Positions 31,137 through 39,234 of a DNA stretch of 64,000 nt are shown piece after piece. The notes beneath the pieces were generated by a model, which was given only the letters and a program-made list of their open reading frames with translations, was not told where the DNA came from and did no database searches. The stretch is from JAGQOZ01 sp041399205 (GTDB taxonomy: Bacteria > Planctomycetota > Planctomycetia > Pirellulales > Pirellulaceae): assembly GCA_041399205.1 (NCBI GenBank), contig JAWKTK010000004.1, positions 62,001 to 126,000 on the forward strand. The letters are read 5' to 3'. The position numbers and the translations under genes were made by a program. The first letter of the stretch is position 1, and each line of letters begins with the position of its first letter.

Positions 31137-31354
31137 GTAGTGGACGAGGTGACGAGTCCTTGTTTTAAGTCGTAGTGGACGAGGTGACGAGTCCTTGTTT
31201 GCAACTAAATCGTAGTGGACGAGGTGACGAGTCCTTGTTTGCAATCAAATCGTAGTGGACGAGGTGACGAGTCCCTGTTTGCAACTAAATCGTAGTGGAC
31301 GAGGTGACGAGTCCTTGTTTGCAATTAAATCGTAGTGGACGAGGTGACGAGTCC
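31137..31354 (+). repeat. Tandem GNRA-hairpin array 2 (6 units, mostly 40-bp period)
   Basis: Cores begin at 31137, 31172, 31212, 31252, 31292 and 31332. The spacing is 35 then 40, 40, 40, 40. The core is the same as in the array at 29668. The linkers are a different 17-base family (ttgtttgcaactaaatc and single-base variants). The last core ends 35 bases before the ATG at 31390. No protein is encoded by the array. Confidence 0.92.
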
Positions 31355-31389
31355 CCAGTTGCGTGTCGCCGAGCCGACGTATCCGAACC

Positions 31390-32553
31390 ATGTCGAACGA
31401 ATTGACCCACGTGCCACAAACCCTTTGGACCACCGGTAGTTTTGACGACGCGAATCAGGGCGATCTGGCCTTGGTGGCCGCGTTCTGTCAGCAAGACTTT
31501 GTCAATGCGCAAGACGTGACTCTGATCTGCGAACATCCCGAACGCCACCAACAGCATGCCGCCGTCGTTCGTCCGCCGCTGGCACTGGGGCGCCGGTTTT
31601 GGGCGGGGCATACCGCTAGGCAAACGTGGCTGCGCACGGCGAATTCGCACCGTCCGATTCACGGTGATTTGACGGTAGGACTTGGCGGTTTGCTGGGCCA
31701 CATTACGGCTCACAATCGCATGCGATTGGCGGAATGGAAATTGCTGAGTTCGATGTCGCATCGATTCTTGTATTTCTTTGGTGACGTCGGTGATGGCTTT
31801 CGACACGACAAGGTCGCTCGATCTATCGTGCAGTTCTGGAATCAACAACAAGCATGCATCGCCGTCCGATCGATGGAAGCGGCGGACGAATTGTCTGCTG
31901 TTGGCTATCGTGGACCGATTCACGTTGGTTTAGATCCCGTCCTGTTTGATCGATGGCAACGCGACTTCGAGGCTGGATCCAATGACACGGCCGACGCACC
32001 GCCAATCATCGCCATTGCCCCCTGTGCTGGTCATGATCGATTGTGGGCAACGTGGCGGCAATTCGGGAATACGGCATTGGCACTCGGTTATCGAGTGGCG
32101 TGGGTCGCCACCAGCGACGTCGATGTCAATGTCTGTCAGGCGTTGATGAACGAAATGAATGCCAGCGAAGGCCATTCGCACCACGATTTGCACCGACAGC
32201 AGATGATTCAGGGCGAAGCAGGCGAAACCGCGATTCGCTGTGCCAGTGCCGTGGTGGCTAGTCGATATCACGCAGCCATTTTTGCGTTGGCGGCCAACGT
32301 TCCGGTGATTGGCGTTCCGTACGGAGCCAAGTTGGATCGTTTGTTTCGCTTGTTAAGCTTGGAAGATTGGTGCGTGACAAACCAATTCAATCGCGGTGTT
32401 GTGGCCGAACGGTTGCGACATGCGGTAGAGCTTTCCGAACTACAGGTGAAGCCCGCCGTTCGTCAGCAATTGATGCAGCGGCACGTAGAGTCGTTGGAGT
32501 CGGTGCGAAAGTTTGTCCAAGATGGTTTGCGATCAGGAGCTTGCTGTGCCTAG
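31390..32553 (+). CDS. Polysaccharide pyruvyltransferase-family protein
   Basis: The ATG at 31390 opens MSNELTHVPQTLWTTGSFDD followed by NQGDLALVAAF, the early glycine-rich stretch of the PS_pyruv_trans family. GLGGLLGH and IAVRSMEAADELSAVGY are followed by VHVGLDPVLF, and the C-terminal half has ASRYHAAIFALAANVPVIGV with VPYGAKLDR, the second conserved region. Members transfer pyruvate from PEP onto sugars as a ketal, adding negative charge to a glycan. The 387-residue length is normal. The upstream 380-base gap is filled by the inverted-repeat element and array 2. Confidence 0.82.
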   Translation: MSNELTHVPQTLWTTGSFDDANQGDLALVAAFCQQDFVNAQDVTLICEHPERHQQHAAVVRPPLALGRRFWAGHTARQTWLRTANSHRPIHGDLTVGLGGLLGHITAHNRMRLAEWKLLSSMSHRFLYFFGDVGDGFRHDKVARSIVQFWNQQQACIAVRSMEAADELSAVGYRGPIHVGLDPVLFDRWQRDFEAGSNDTADAPPIIAIAPCAGHDRLWATWRQFGNTALALGYRVAWVATSDVDVNVCQALMNEMNASEGHSHHDLHRQQMIQGEAGETAIRCASAVVASRYHAAIFALAANVPVIGVPYGAKLDRLFRLLSLEDWCVTNQFNRGVVAERLRHAVELSELQVKPAVRQQLMQRHVESLESVRKFVQDGLRSGACCA

Positions 32554-33520
32554 CGTTTCGATCCGCCCTTTGTGGCAGAATCCTTTGCGGCGAATGCTGC
32601 GTAGTTGGTCGGGAACCGGTTGGTTGCCGGGCTATCAGTATCAGATCATGCAACGCTGGGGAGCTCGTCTGAGCGACGGCGGTAGCGTGTCGGCAACGCT
32701 GCCGAATGGCTGTGTCATGCAGTGTGATTTGCGAGACGAAGTGCAGCGTCAGATCTACTTTCTGGGTGCGTACGAACCGATCGAAGCGTTTCTATTTTCG
32801 CATTTGCTGCAGCCGGGGATGACGGTTGTCGACGCCGGCGCAAACGTGGGGCAGTTTTCTTTGTTGGCATCCACCGCGGTGGGGCCAGCGGGACGAGTGC
32901 ATTCGTTTGAACCGATTCCGGCCAACATGCACAAACTGTCCGATCATGTTCGAACCAATGCCTGCCACAATGTTGTTTTGAACGCGGCAGCCTTGTGGCA
33001 CGAAGCGACCGAATTGTCATTGGGTTCGCCGGAACACTTAGAAAACGCTGGCACCTTCAGCGTCGGGCTGTGCAATCAAGGACCCGTCGTTTCCGCCAAC
33101 GCCGTGACCTTGGATCAATACGCAGCGGAAAGAAAGTTGATTCGACTGGATATGATCAAAATGGACATTGAAGGTGCCGAATGGTTTGCCCTGCGTGGAG
33201 CTCGACAGACGCTAACCAAATTCGCTCCGCTGATCTTGCTGGAAGTTTGCCAGACAACGTGCGAAAGGCTCGACTACGACACTTCGAAGATTTTTGAATT
33301 GCTGAAATCACTCGGGTATCGAGCGTGGCGGATAGGACAGTCTTGCAAAGAAACGCTTGAACTAGACAACCTTCACGGTATTCAGCAGGCTAACGTGATT
33401 TTCGCCGTTAGCCAGCCAAATTGGCCGAAGTCATGGGATTTGAAGTCGTGTTTGAAGTGGGCTCATTCGTCCGCGATTCCAGCAATTTCGCAACGAACTT
33501 TGCCAAGAAACGCTGCCTAA
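32546..33520 (+). CDS. FkbM-family methyltransferase
   Basis: The GTG at 32546 is preferred because AGGAG lies 8 bases upstream and it overlaps the previous stop. A longer in-frame start at 32513 exists. The protein shows MTVVDAGANVGQFSLLAS, HSFEPIPANMHKL and MIKMDIEGAEWFALRGA (FkbM motif DIEGAE). It ends with a divergent tail of about 60 residues. Its closest relative in the window is the FkbM gene at 23700, with which it shares the CDLRDxxxRxIxFxGxYEP region. Sugar O-methylation is the inferred role. Confidence 0.87.
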   Translation: MPSVSIRPLWQNPLRRMLRSWSGTGWLPGYQYQIMQRWGARLSDGGSVSATLPNGCVMQCDLRDEVQRQIYFLGAYEPIEAFLFSHLLQPGMTVVDAGANVGQFSLLASTAVGPAGRVHSFEPIPANMHKLSDHVRTNACHNVVLNAAALWHEATELSLGSPEHLENAGTFSVGLCNQGPVVSANAVTLDQYAAERKLIRLDMIKMDIEGAEWFALRGARQTLTKFAPLILLEVCQTTCERLDYDTSKIFELLKSLGYRAWRIGQSCKETLELDNLHGIQQANVIFAVSQPNWPKSWDLKSCLKWAHSSAIPAISQRTLPRNAA

Positions 33521-33527
33521 GCGGATC

Positions 33528-35069
33528 ATGAATACTGCTCGCCGAAGTCGCCACGCTGCCAGAAACTATGTGACATCGTCGCTATGCGCCGGCGTTACAT
33601 TATTGGTTGGTTTGTTCACCACGCCGTGCCTACTGGAATGGCTGGGTGATGAAACGTGGGGCAGCTATCGCATTTTGCTGAACCTGCTATTCCACCTGGG
33701 CGCGGTGGAACTGGGGTTGGCGGCGTCACTGATGCCCGTCATGGCTGGCGCTGTGGGCCAGGCCGATCAAGACGTGGAACGAGCCGCCGTTGCGATGGGT
33801 ATTCGGCGCTATTGGCGAGTTGCCTTGTGGACACTTTTTGCGGGCGTGATCGTGATGGTGGCCCTGCCTGTTTTGGTGCCAGTTCCAGCGGCTGCGTTAC
33901 CGAGTCTGCAATTGGCATTCTTGATTATGTTGAGTACCGCAATTTTGGCACCGACGGCTGCGATACGTATTTACTGCGAAGCATCTCAGCGAACGGACAT
34001 TGTCACTCTGGTGTTAACGTGCCAAGGAGTTGTCACTGCGGTGCTGGGCCTGTGGTTGGCTCGCGTCGGTTGGGGAATCACGGGCCAAGCGATGGCGTAC
34101 TTGATGGCCATGACGGCCAGTGCCGGTTTTTGGCTGCTGTGGCTGGAACGCAAGCAGCCAAAGCTGGCGTTTGTGTTTTGGCGAACCGCCGAAGACGAGA
34201 CGCAAAACCGCCGAGTGTCCCAGTACCACCGTCCTTCGCTGGTGTTGAGTCTTTGTGGCCGACTGAGCTTGACTGTGGATGCCTTGCTGGTTGGCATTTT
34301 CTTGGGGCCGGCGGCGGTAGCGATGTTTGCTGTCACCAGCCGGTTGTTCGAAGTGGCCCAGAGCCAGCTCCAAAATGTCGCGTCGGCCAGTTGGGCAGGT
34401 TTTGCGAATCTGTATGCTGCTGGCCAACACCAAGAATTCAATCGTCGCCTGATCGAAGTAACTCGCCTAGTCCTGATTCTGAGCGGCGTTTTTTGGTGCC
34501 GCTGGTTGGTTATAGCGAATCCTTCGTGCAGTTGTGGGTTGGTTCGCACCAGTTTGCCGGACAGTGGTTTGTGCTGATTTGTGCCGTCAACGTGGCGCTT
34601 GCTGGCGTTGTTTACGACGTGGTCGATGTTGCTGCGAGGGATCGGGCGAATCGAATGTCTGGTGCCAGTGTACGTGACGCAAACGGCAATCAACGTGACG
34701 TTGTCACTGATCTTGGTCCGCTGGTTGGGCTTGTTGGGACCGGTCTTGGGGACGGTAGTTGGATTTTGTAGCGTCACGGTGTGGTGGCTGCCGCAAGTCT
34801 TAAAACGCGAACTTCGGCTGTCTCGTAATTCGTTGGCTTACGCCGTGGCTGGTCCCAGCGTTTTAATGTCAGCAAGCGTGGTCGTTGTTCGCTTGGTAGC
34901 GACCAAGTATCCGCCGGCGAATTGGCTGGCATGGTTCGGCAGCACGGCGACGTTCAGTTTGGTCTTTTTGTTGGCCGCTTGGTGGTTGTGCTTGGCAACG
35001 CATGAACGCCGATTATGGGGACTCCGTTTTCAAACGTGGTGCGGAGCGAAGCGATCGGTTATCGCTTAG
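33528..35069 (+). CDS. Polysaccharide flippase, MATE/Wzx-like (two compensating frameshifts)
   Basis: The ATG at 33528 is 8 bases after the FkbM stop. The protein has about twelve hydrophobic segments: YVTSSLCAGVTLLVGLFTTP at the start, DALLVGIFLGPAAVAMFAV in the middle and AINVTLSLILVRWLGLLGPV near the end. This is the layout of oligosaccharide flippases that move lipid-linked units across the membrane. Near 34490 the frame moves (LVPLVGYSESFVQLWVG), and near 34640 it moves back (SMLLRGIGRIECLVPVYVTQ). The total length is a multiple of three. Two errors, or two true lesions, in about 150 bases are possible. Confidence 0.75.
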
Positions 35070-35099
35070 CCGAGTTTTCAAAATAGAAAAAAGGAAAGT

Positions 35100-36245
35100 A
35101 TGAATCGACCACTTCGAATACTCACGATTGGCCATTCCTATTCGATAGGGATGAATCGAGCGACCATGCGGTGCGTGGCGAAGGATCCTGCCTTCGAAGT
35201 CACCGTGGTGGCTCCGATTTCGTTCAAAGGAGACTTGCGACACGTCTTTATTGATCCGGAACCAGAAGATTCGACCATCCGAGTGGTGGGTGTCCCGGTG
35301 TTAGATCTGGGAGTTCGTCACTTGATGCGTTATGACACGTCGGCGTTGCAACATTTGATTCGCAACGAACATTTTGACATCGTGCACGTGTGGGAGGAAC
35401 CGTATGTGTATGCTGGCTACCAGATCAGCCAGATGGCTCGTACCGCCGGCACTCGATACTGCTTCTGGACCTTTCAGAATAAAGCCAAACACTATCCGCC
35501 GCCGTTCAATTATTTTGAACGCAAGTCGGTTTCGAACTGCCATTCTTGGATTGCCGGTGGCCAGCTTGTCTACCAGACGATGATCAAGAAACGCTTTCCG
35601 GAAACGACAGGTCGAGTCATTCCGTTGGCGGTGGATACGGAGCAATTTCGACCTTTGGACGAAGATGAACGCCACTTGGTACGAGACGAATTGGGCCTAG
35701 ACGGTACCGTCATTGGGTACGTGGGTCGTTTGACCGAAAGCAAAGGCCTGGACGTGATGATGCAGGCATTGTCGGCAACCAAAAATCGCAACTGGAGCTT
35801 GTTGGTGTTGGGCAGCGGACCGTACGAAGCAAAGCTACGCAGTTGGGCTGCGGAACAGAAAATCAACTTGCGCATCATCTTGGCAGAACATAGCGAAGTG
35901 CCTCGTCTGATGGGCGCCATGGATTTGTTGCTGGCCCCCAGTCAAACGCGACGCAACTGGAAAGAGCAGTTCGGTCGCATGCTGGTAGAAGCGTTTGCGT
36001 CCGGCGTTCCGGTGATTGCCAGTGACAGCGGCGAGATTCCGTTTGTGGTGGGACAGGCAGGAAAGATTCTTCCTGAAACCGACGTCGACGCGTGGACTCA
36101 GGCTATCGAACAACTGTTAGAAGATTCGGCGTTGCGAATGACAATGAAAGCACGAGGTTTTCAACAGGTCATTCCGTTCATGGTCGATTCCGTCGCAAAC
36201 GAATTTCAAGACTATTATCAATGGCTAACCACACTGGCTGCTTAG
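35100..36245 (+). CDS. Glycosyltransferase family 4
   Basis: The ATG at 35100 follows AAAAAAGGAAAGT, a strong ribosome-binding site. The 381-residue protein begins MNRPLRILTIGHSYSIGMNR. It carries FDIVHVWEEPYVYAGYQ, VIPLAVDTEQFRPLD, VIGYVGRLTESKGLDVMMQA, and RRNWKEQFGRMLVEAFASGV, where the QFGRxLxEA glutamates bind the nucleotide sugar. It is intact. The gene ends just before the second inverted-repeat element, so a transcription unit may end here. Confidence 0.88.
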   Translation: MNRPLRILTIGHSYSIGMNRATMRCVAKDPAFEVTVVAPISFKGDLRHVFIDPEPEDSTIRVVGVPVLDLGVRHLMRYDTSALQHLIRNEHFDIVHVWEEPYVYAGYQISQMARTAGTRYCFWTFQNKAKHYPPPFNYFERKSVSNCHSWIAGGQLVYQTMIKKRFPETTGRVIPLAVDTEQFRPLDEDERHLVRDELGLDGTVIGYVGRLTESKGLDVMMQALSATKNRNWSLLVLGSGPYEAKLRSWAAEQKINLRIILAEHSEVPRLMGAMDLLLAPSQTRRNWKEQFGRMLVEAFASGVPVIASDSGEIPFVVGQAGKILPETDVDAWTQAIEQLLEDSALRMTMKARGFQQVIPFMVDSVANEFQDYYQWLTTLAA

Positions 36246-36268
36246 CAGAGCAGCGGCATGATTGGTTC

Positions 36269-36329
36269 GTAGTCCCGCCTTTAGGCGGAAATCTCCCAAA
36301 AAAACAATTCCGCCTGAAGGCGTGACTAC
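36269..36329. repeat. Dispersed inverted-repeat element, copy 2
   Basis: The arms gtagtcccgcctttaggcgg and the right arm ending cgtgactac (36308-36329) are near-perfect inverted copies around a 17-base A-rich centre. They match 31061-31123 arm for arm. The first four bases before the left arm (gttc) are also the same. It lies 24 bases after the GT4 stop at 36245, where a terminator would be expected. Confidence 0.85.
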
Positions 36330-36404
36330 AAACGACTTACACTGGCCGAAAGCGTCAATGTGGCGCTGTCCAGTGAGTAACGCTCCAGAAATTACTCGCC
36401 GGCG

Positions 36405-36495
36405 TCATGTCAGCGCCAAAACGCCTAGCCGACGGTGATGCCACAATTCTTGTAACAGCGGCTTGTGGCTTCCAGCTCACTTATTTCTCGAACGA
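36405..36495 (+). repeat. Duplicated leader region, copy 1
   Basis: This segment aligns with 37703-37784. Both begin tcatgt, share ctagccgacggtga, and end tttctcgaacga. It ends 11 bases before the ATG at 36507. The two copies precede neighbouring GT4 genes. Confidence 0.7.
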
Positions 36496-36506
36496 CTCCT
36501 AACACG

Positions 36507-37676
36507 ATGAAACTGGCACTTTTGAACGATTTTGCCGAAGAAGGCTGGTTCAGCATGGACCTACTGTCTGAACAGCTGGGCAATCAGTTAGCGGCGAATT
36601 CGCGACGCTGGAACTGCCAAGCTCAATTCATTCGGCCCGATTTTCGCCGGACTGTTTCGTGGTTGGCAAATCAAAGGTTGCTTCGTCCTTTCGGTGGAAT
36701 GTTAAACAATGTGGATCGATTGCTAAACCGTTGGCGTACGTATCCGCGAATGGTTCGACCGCATCGAACGGCATTTGACGCGTTTCATGTTTGCGATCAC
36801 AGTTACGCCCACTTGGTACACTCGTTGCCGGAAGACCGAACGGGCGTTTGCTGTTGTGATTTGGATGCGTTTCGTTGCTTGCTTTCGCCTGATGCGGAAG
36901 TGCGTCCCCAATGGTTTTGCCGAATGATGGAACGTGTTCTCAGTGGCATGCAGAAGGCGGCCAAGGTGTTTTGTATTTCCAAGTACACGTTGCAGCAGAT
37001 TCAGTACCACGGGCTTGTTCCGAGTGAACGCTTGGTCTATGCACCCTTGGGCGTGACGGAAGAATTTCACACCGACGCATCGCATGATGCTTGCTATTTG
37101 TCCGACTTTGCCAAGGACGGTTTGTCTTCGCGAAAAATCGTTTTGAACGTGGGAAGTTGTATTGATCGAAAACGAATCGATGTGCTGCTGGAAGCCTTCG
37201 CCGAACTAAAGCGGCACAATCCGAATGTGCTGTTAGTGCAGATTGGCGGCGTGTGGACCGAGCACCAGTGGAAGATGATTCGTCAGTTGCAATTGGCAGA
37301 GGATGTGGTGCAGTATCGAGGTGTTTCGCGGAATACACTGGCCGCGTTTTATCGCCAAGCGAACGTGGTCATCCAGCCCAGCCAAGCGGAAGGATTTGGT
37401 CTGCCGTTGTTGGAAGCGATTGCCTGCGGCGCAAATGTTGTGGCCAGCGATTTGGAAGTTCTTCGCGAAGTGGGCGGCGACGCAGCGTTGTTTGTGGATG
37501 TGGGCGATGCACCGAAATTCGCTGCGATCGCGAACCAAATTCTTGCCGGTGAATTGTCTGTTCGTGGCGAAGTGAAACAACAACAAGCCGGTCACTACAC
37601 TTGGGTTCGTCACGCAGAAATCGTCGCCACAACGTACCAGCAGTTGCGGTTGTCATCAAAACAACAAGCCGCGTAG
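36507..37676 (+). CDS. Glycosyltransferase family 4
   Basis: The start is set at 36507 (MKLALLNDFAEEGWFSMDLL), the natural GT4 opening, rather than an in-frame codon at 36465 inside the repeat. The 389-residue protein has FHVCDHSYAHLVH, KVFCISKYTLQQI, RKIVLNVGSCIDRKRIDVLL and VVIQPSQAEGFGLPLLEAIA with GANVVASDLEVLREVGG. It is intact. A leader-like repeat shared with the next gene lies directly upstream, which suggests separate but similar transcription or translation signals for the two. Confidence 0.87.
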   Translation: MKLALLNDFAEEGWFSMDLLSEQLGNQLAANSRRWNCQAQFIRPDFRRTVSWLANQRLLRPFGGMLNNVDRLLNRWRTYPRMVRPHRTAFDAFHVCDHSYAHLVHSLPEDRTGVCCCDLDAFRCLLSPDAEVRPQWFCRMMERVLSGMQKAAKVFCISKYTLQQIQYHGLVPSERLVYAPLGVTEEFHTDASHDACYLSDFAKDGLSSRKIVLNVGSCIDRKRIDVLLEAFAELKRHNPNVLLVQIGGVWTEHQWKMIRQLQLAEDVVQYRGVSRNTLAAFYRQANVVIQPSQAEGFGLPLLEAIACGANVVASDLEVLREVGGDAALFVDVGDAPKFAAIANQILAGELSVRGEVKQQQAGHYTWVRHAEIVATTYQQLRLSSKQQAA

Positions 37677-37702
37677 GTATCGTTCGAACAGACTGCCCGA
37701 TC

Positions 37703-37784
37703 TCATGTGAGCGTCAAGGCGCTAGCCGACGGTGAATTGCTTAACGACGATTAGCGACTTGCAGTTCATTGATTTCTCGAACGA
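37703..37784 (+). repeat. Duplicated leader region, copy 2
   Basis: This is homologous to 36405-36495, with the shared blocks ctagccgacggtga and gatttctcgaacga. It ends 39 bases before the ATG at 37824. Confidence 0.7.
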
Positions 37785-37823
37785 TGAAAATTTAATCGAT
37801 AGCCGCAGGTTAACGATACCACT

Positions 37824-39086
37824 ATGAAAATATTGTTTATTAACCCTGCGGCAAATCTCGGCGGCGCAGAACGAGTGCTATTGGCGTCGCTGCAAACGGT
37901 TCAGTCCTATTTGACTCGGGACGTCCATTTGCTGACGCTGGAAGATGGTCCGTTGATTGGCGAAGCCGAGCGGTTGGGTGTGCGAGTTCACGTAGTGCGG
38001 ACGCCGCAAAAGATTCTGCAATGGAGCGAAGCAGGTCAGCTGGGCGCGGTCAGTCGCATGGTGCCGCAACCAGTGCGTTCGGCCAGTCACCTGGTTGCCA
38101 GCATGTGGCCGCTGACACAAACGTTAGTTGCCTTGCGAAAACAAGTCCAACGAATTCAGCCCTCGTTGGTTTGTTCCAACGGGATGAAGACGCATCTGTT
38201 GACAGCGGCCGTGGTGCGTCGCGATATTCCCAAAATCTGGCATCTGCACGATTTTATCGGTCAACGTCCGTTGGCGTGTCGGCTGCTTCGGCAAGCAGTG
38301 TGTCGTAACACGTTTGGCGTGGCGGTGTCGCACGCGGTTCGCAACGATTGGCAGCAGCACGTCCCCGGTCTGCAAGCATCGGTTGTCCACAATGGGACAG
38401 ATGTCCAATTTTTTCGACCACAGGTGACTAGCGCGACACTGCAGAATGCTCCGCAAACAACACGGATCGGTTTGGTTGCCACTTACGCGCATTGGAAAGG
38501 GCACGGCCTGTTTCTGGATGCGGTGGCGAACGTGGTTCGGCAAGCGAATCGCAATATTGCTTGTGATATCGTGGGTGGCCCCATCTATTCGACGGTGGGT
38601 TCGCAGATTAGTCGAACCGACTTGCTACAACGAATTCAGCAATTGAACCTGGAACGCTATGTGCGGTTAGTCGATTTTCAAAACAAGATGGACGATGTCT
38701 ATCGGAATTTGGACGTCGTGGTGCACGCCAGTACTCGCCCCGAGCCTTTCGGTCTGACGATTGTGGAAGCGATGGCGTCTGGTTGCGGAGTGATTGCGTC
38801 GGCGGCGGGTGGCGTCCCGGAGATTGTGACGCACGAACATGATTCGCTGGCGGTACCGCCTAATTGTGTTGATTCGTTGTCTGCGTCTTTGGGGCGTCTC
38901 ATTTCGGATGACCACTTGCGTCGGCGTTTGGGCCGAGAAGCTCGAGAAACCGTGATTCGGCGTTTTTCGAACGAACAATTCGCCGTCAAACTAGCCAATA
39001 TCTATCGACAAGCGTTATCGCCTCAGAACGCTCCGGTTCCAAATCGAATCGAACCAACTTGCTCCGCCGACTTCTCGGCACCCTAA
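37824..39086 (+). CDS. Glycosyltransferase family 4
   Basis: The 420-residue protein begins MKILFINPAANLGGAERVLL, the canonical GT4 opening with the glycine-rich GGAE loop. It continues with VCSNGMKTHLL, IWHLHDFIGQRP, VVHNGTDVQFFRP, RIGLVATYAHWKGHGLFLDA and STRPEPFGLTIVEAMASGC, where the PEPFG glutamate and the EAMASG stretch hold the nucleotide sugar. It is the last gene of the glycan cluster. The following gap of 150 bases and the change of gene type mark the cluster border. Confidence 0.88.
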   Translation: MKILFINPAANLGGAERVLLASLQTVQSYLTRDVHLLTLEDGPLIGEAERLGVRVHVVRTPQKILQWSEAGQLGAVSRMVPQPVRSASHLVASMWPLTQTLVALRKQVQRIQPSLVCSNGMKTHLLTAAVVRRDIPKIWHLHDFIGQRPLACRLLRQAVCRNTFGVAVSHAVRNDWQQHVPGLQASVVHNGTDVQFFRPQVTSATLQNAPQTTRIGLVATYAHWKGHGLFLDAVANVVRQANRNIACDIVGGPIYSTVGSQISRTDLLQRIQQLNLERYVRLVDFQNKMDDVYRNLDVVVHASTRPEPFGLTIVEAMASGCGVIASAAGGVPEIVTHEHDSLAVPPNCVDSLSASLGRLISDDHLRRRLGREARETVIRRFSNEQFAVKLANIYRQALSPQNAPVPNRIEPTCSADFSAP

Positions 39087-39234
39087 CGCTTTAGGTATGT
39101 CTGGGGCGTGCTTCCGGCCACCAACGGTGAAATTGACGGACGTTTGGCGTAGCACCCCATGTCCTCATCTTTACGAAATCGCGTGTTCCACGTACCATCG
39201 TTGGTCACTTTGAAATCAATGGAACGGCGAAAGC

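Noticed and set aside
29668..31354. CRISPR array (23-bp repeats, 15-17-bp spacers)
   Set aside because: The spacers are nearly identical within each array, the units are too short, and no cas genes are present. This is a tandem hairpin repeat.
33656..34771. 371-residue frame over the flippase
   Set aside because: Only the short part near 34500-34640 belongs to the flippase; the rest is an out-of-frame shadow.
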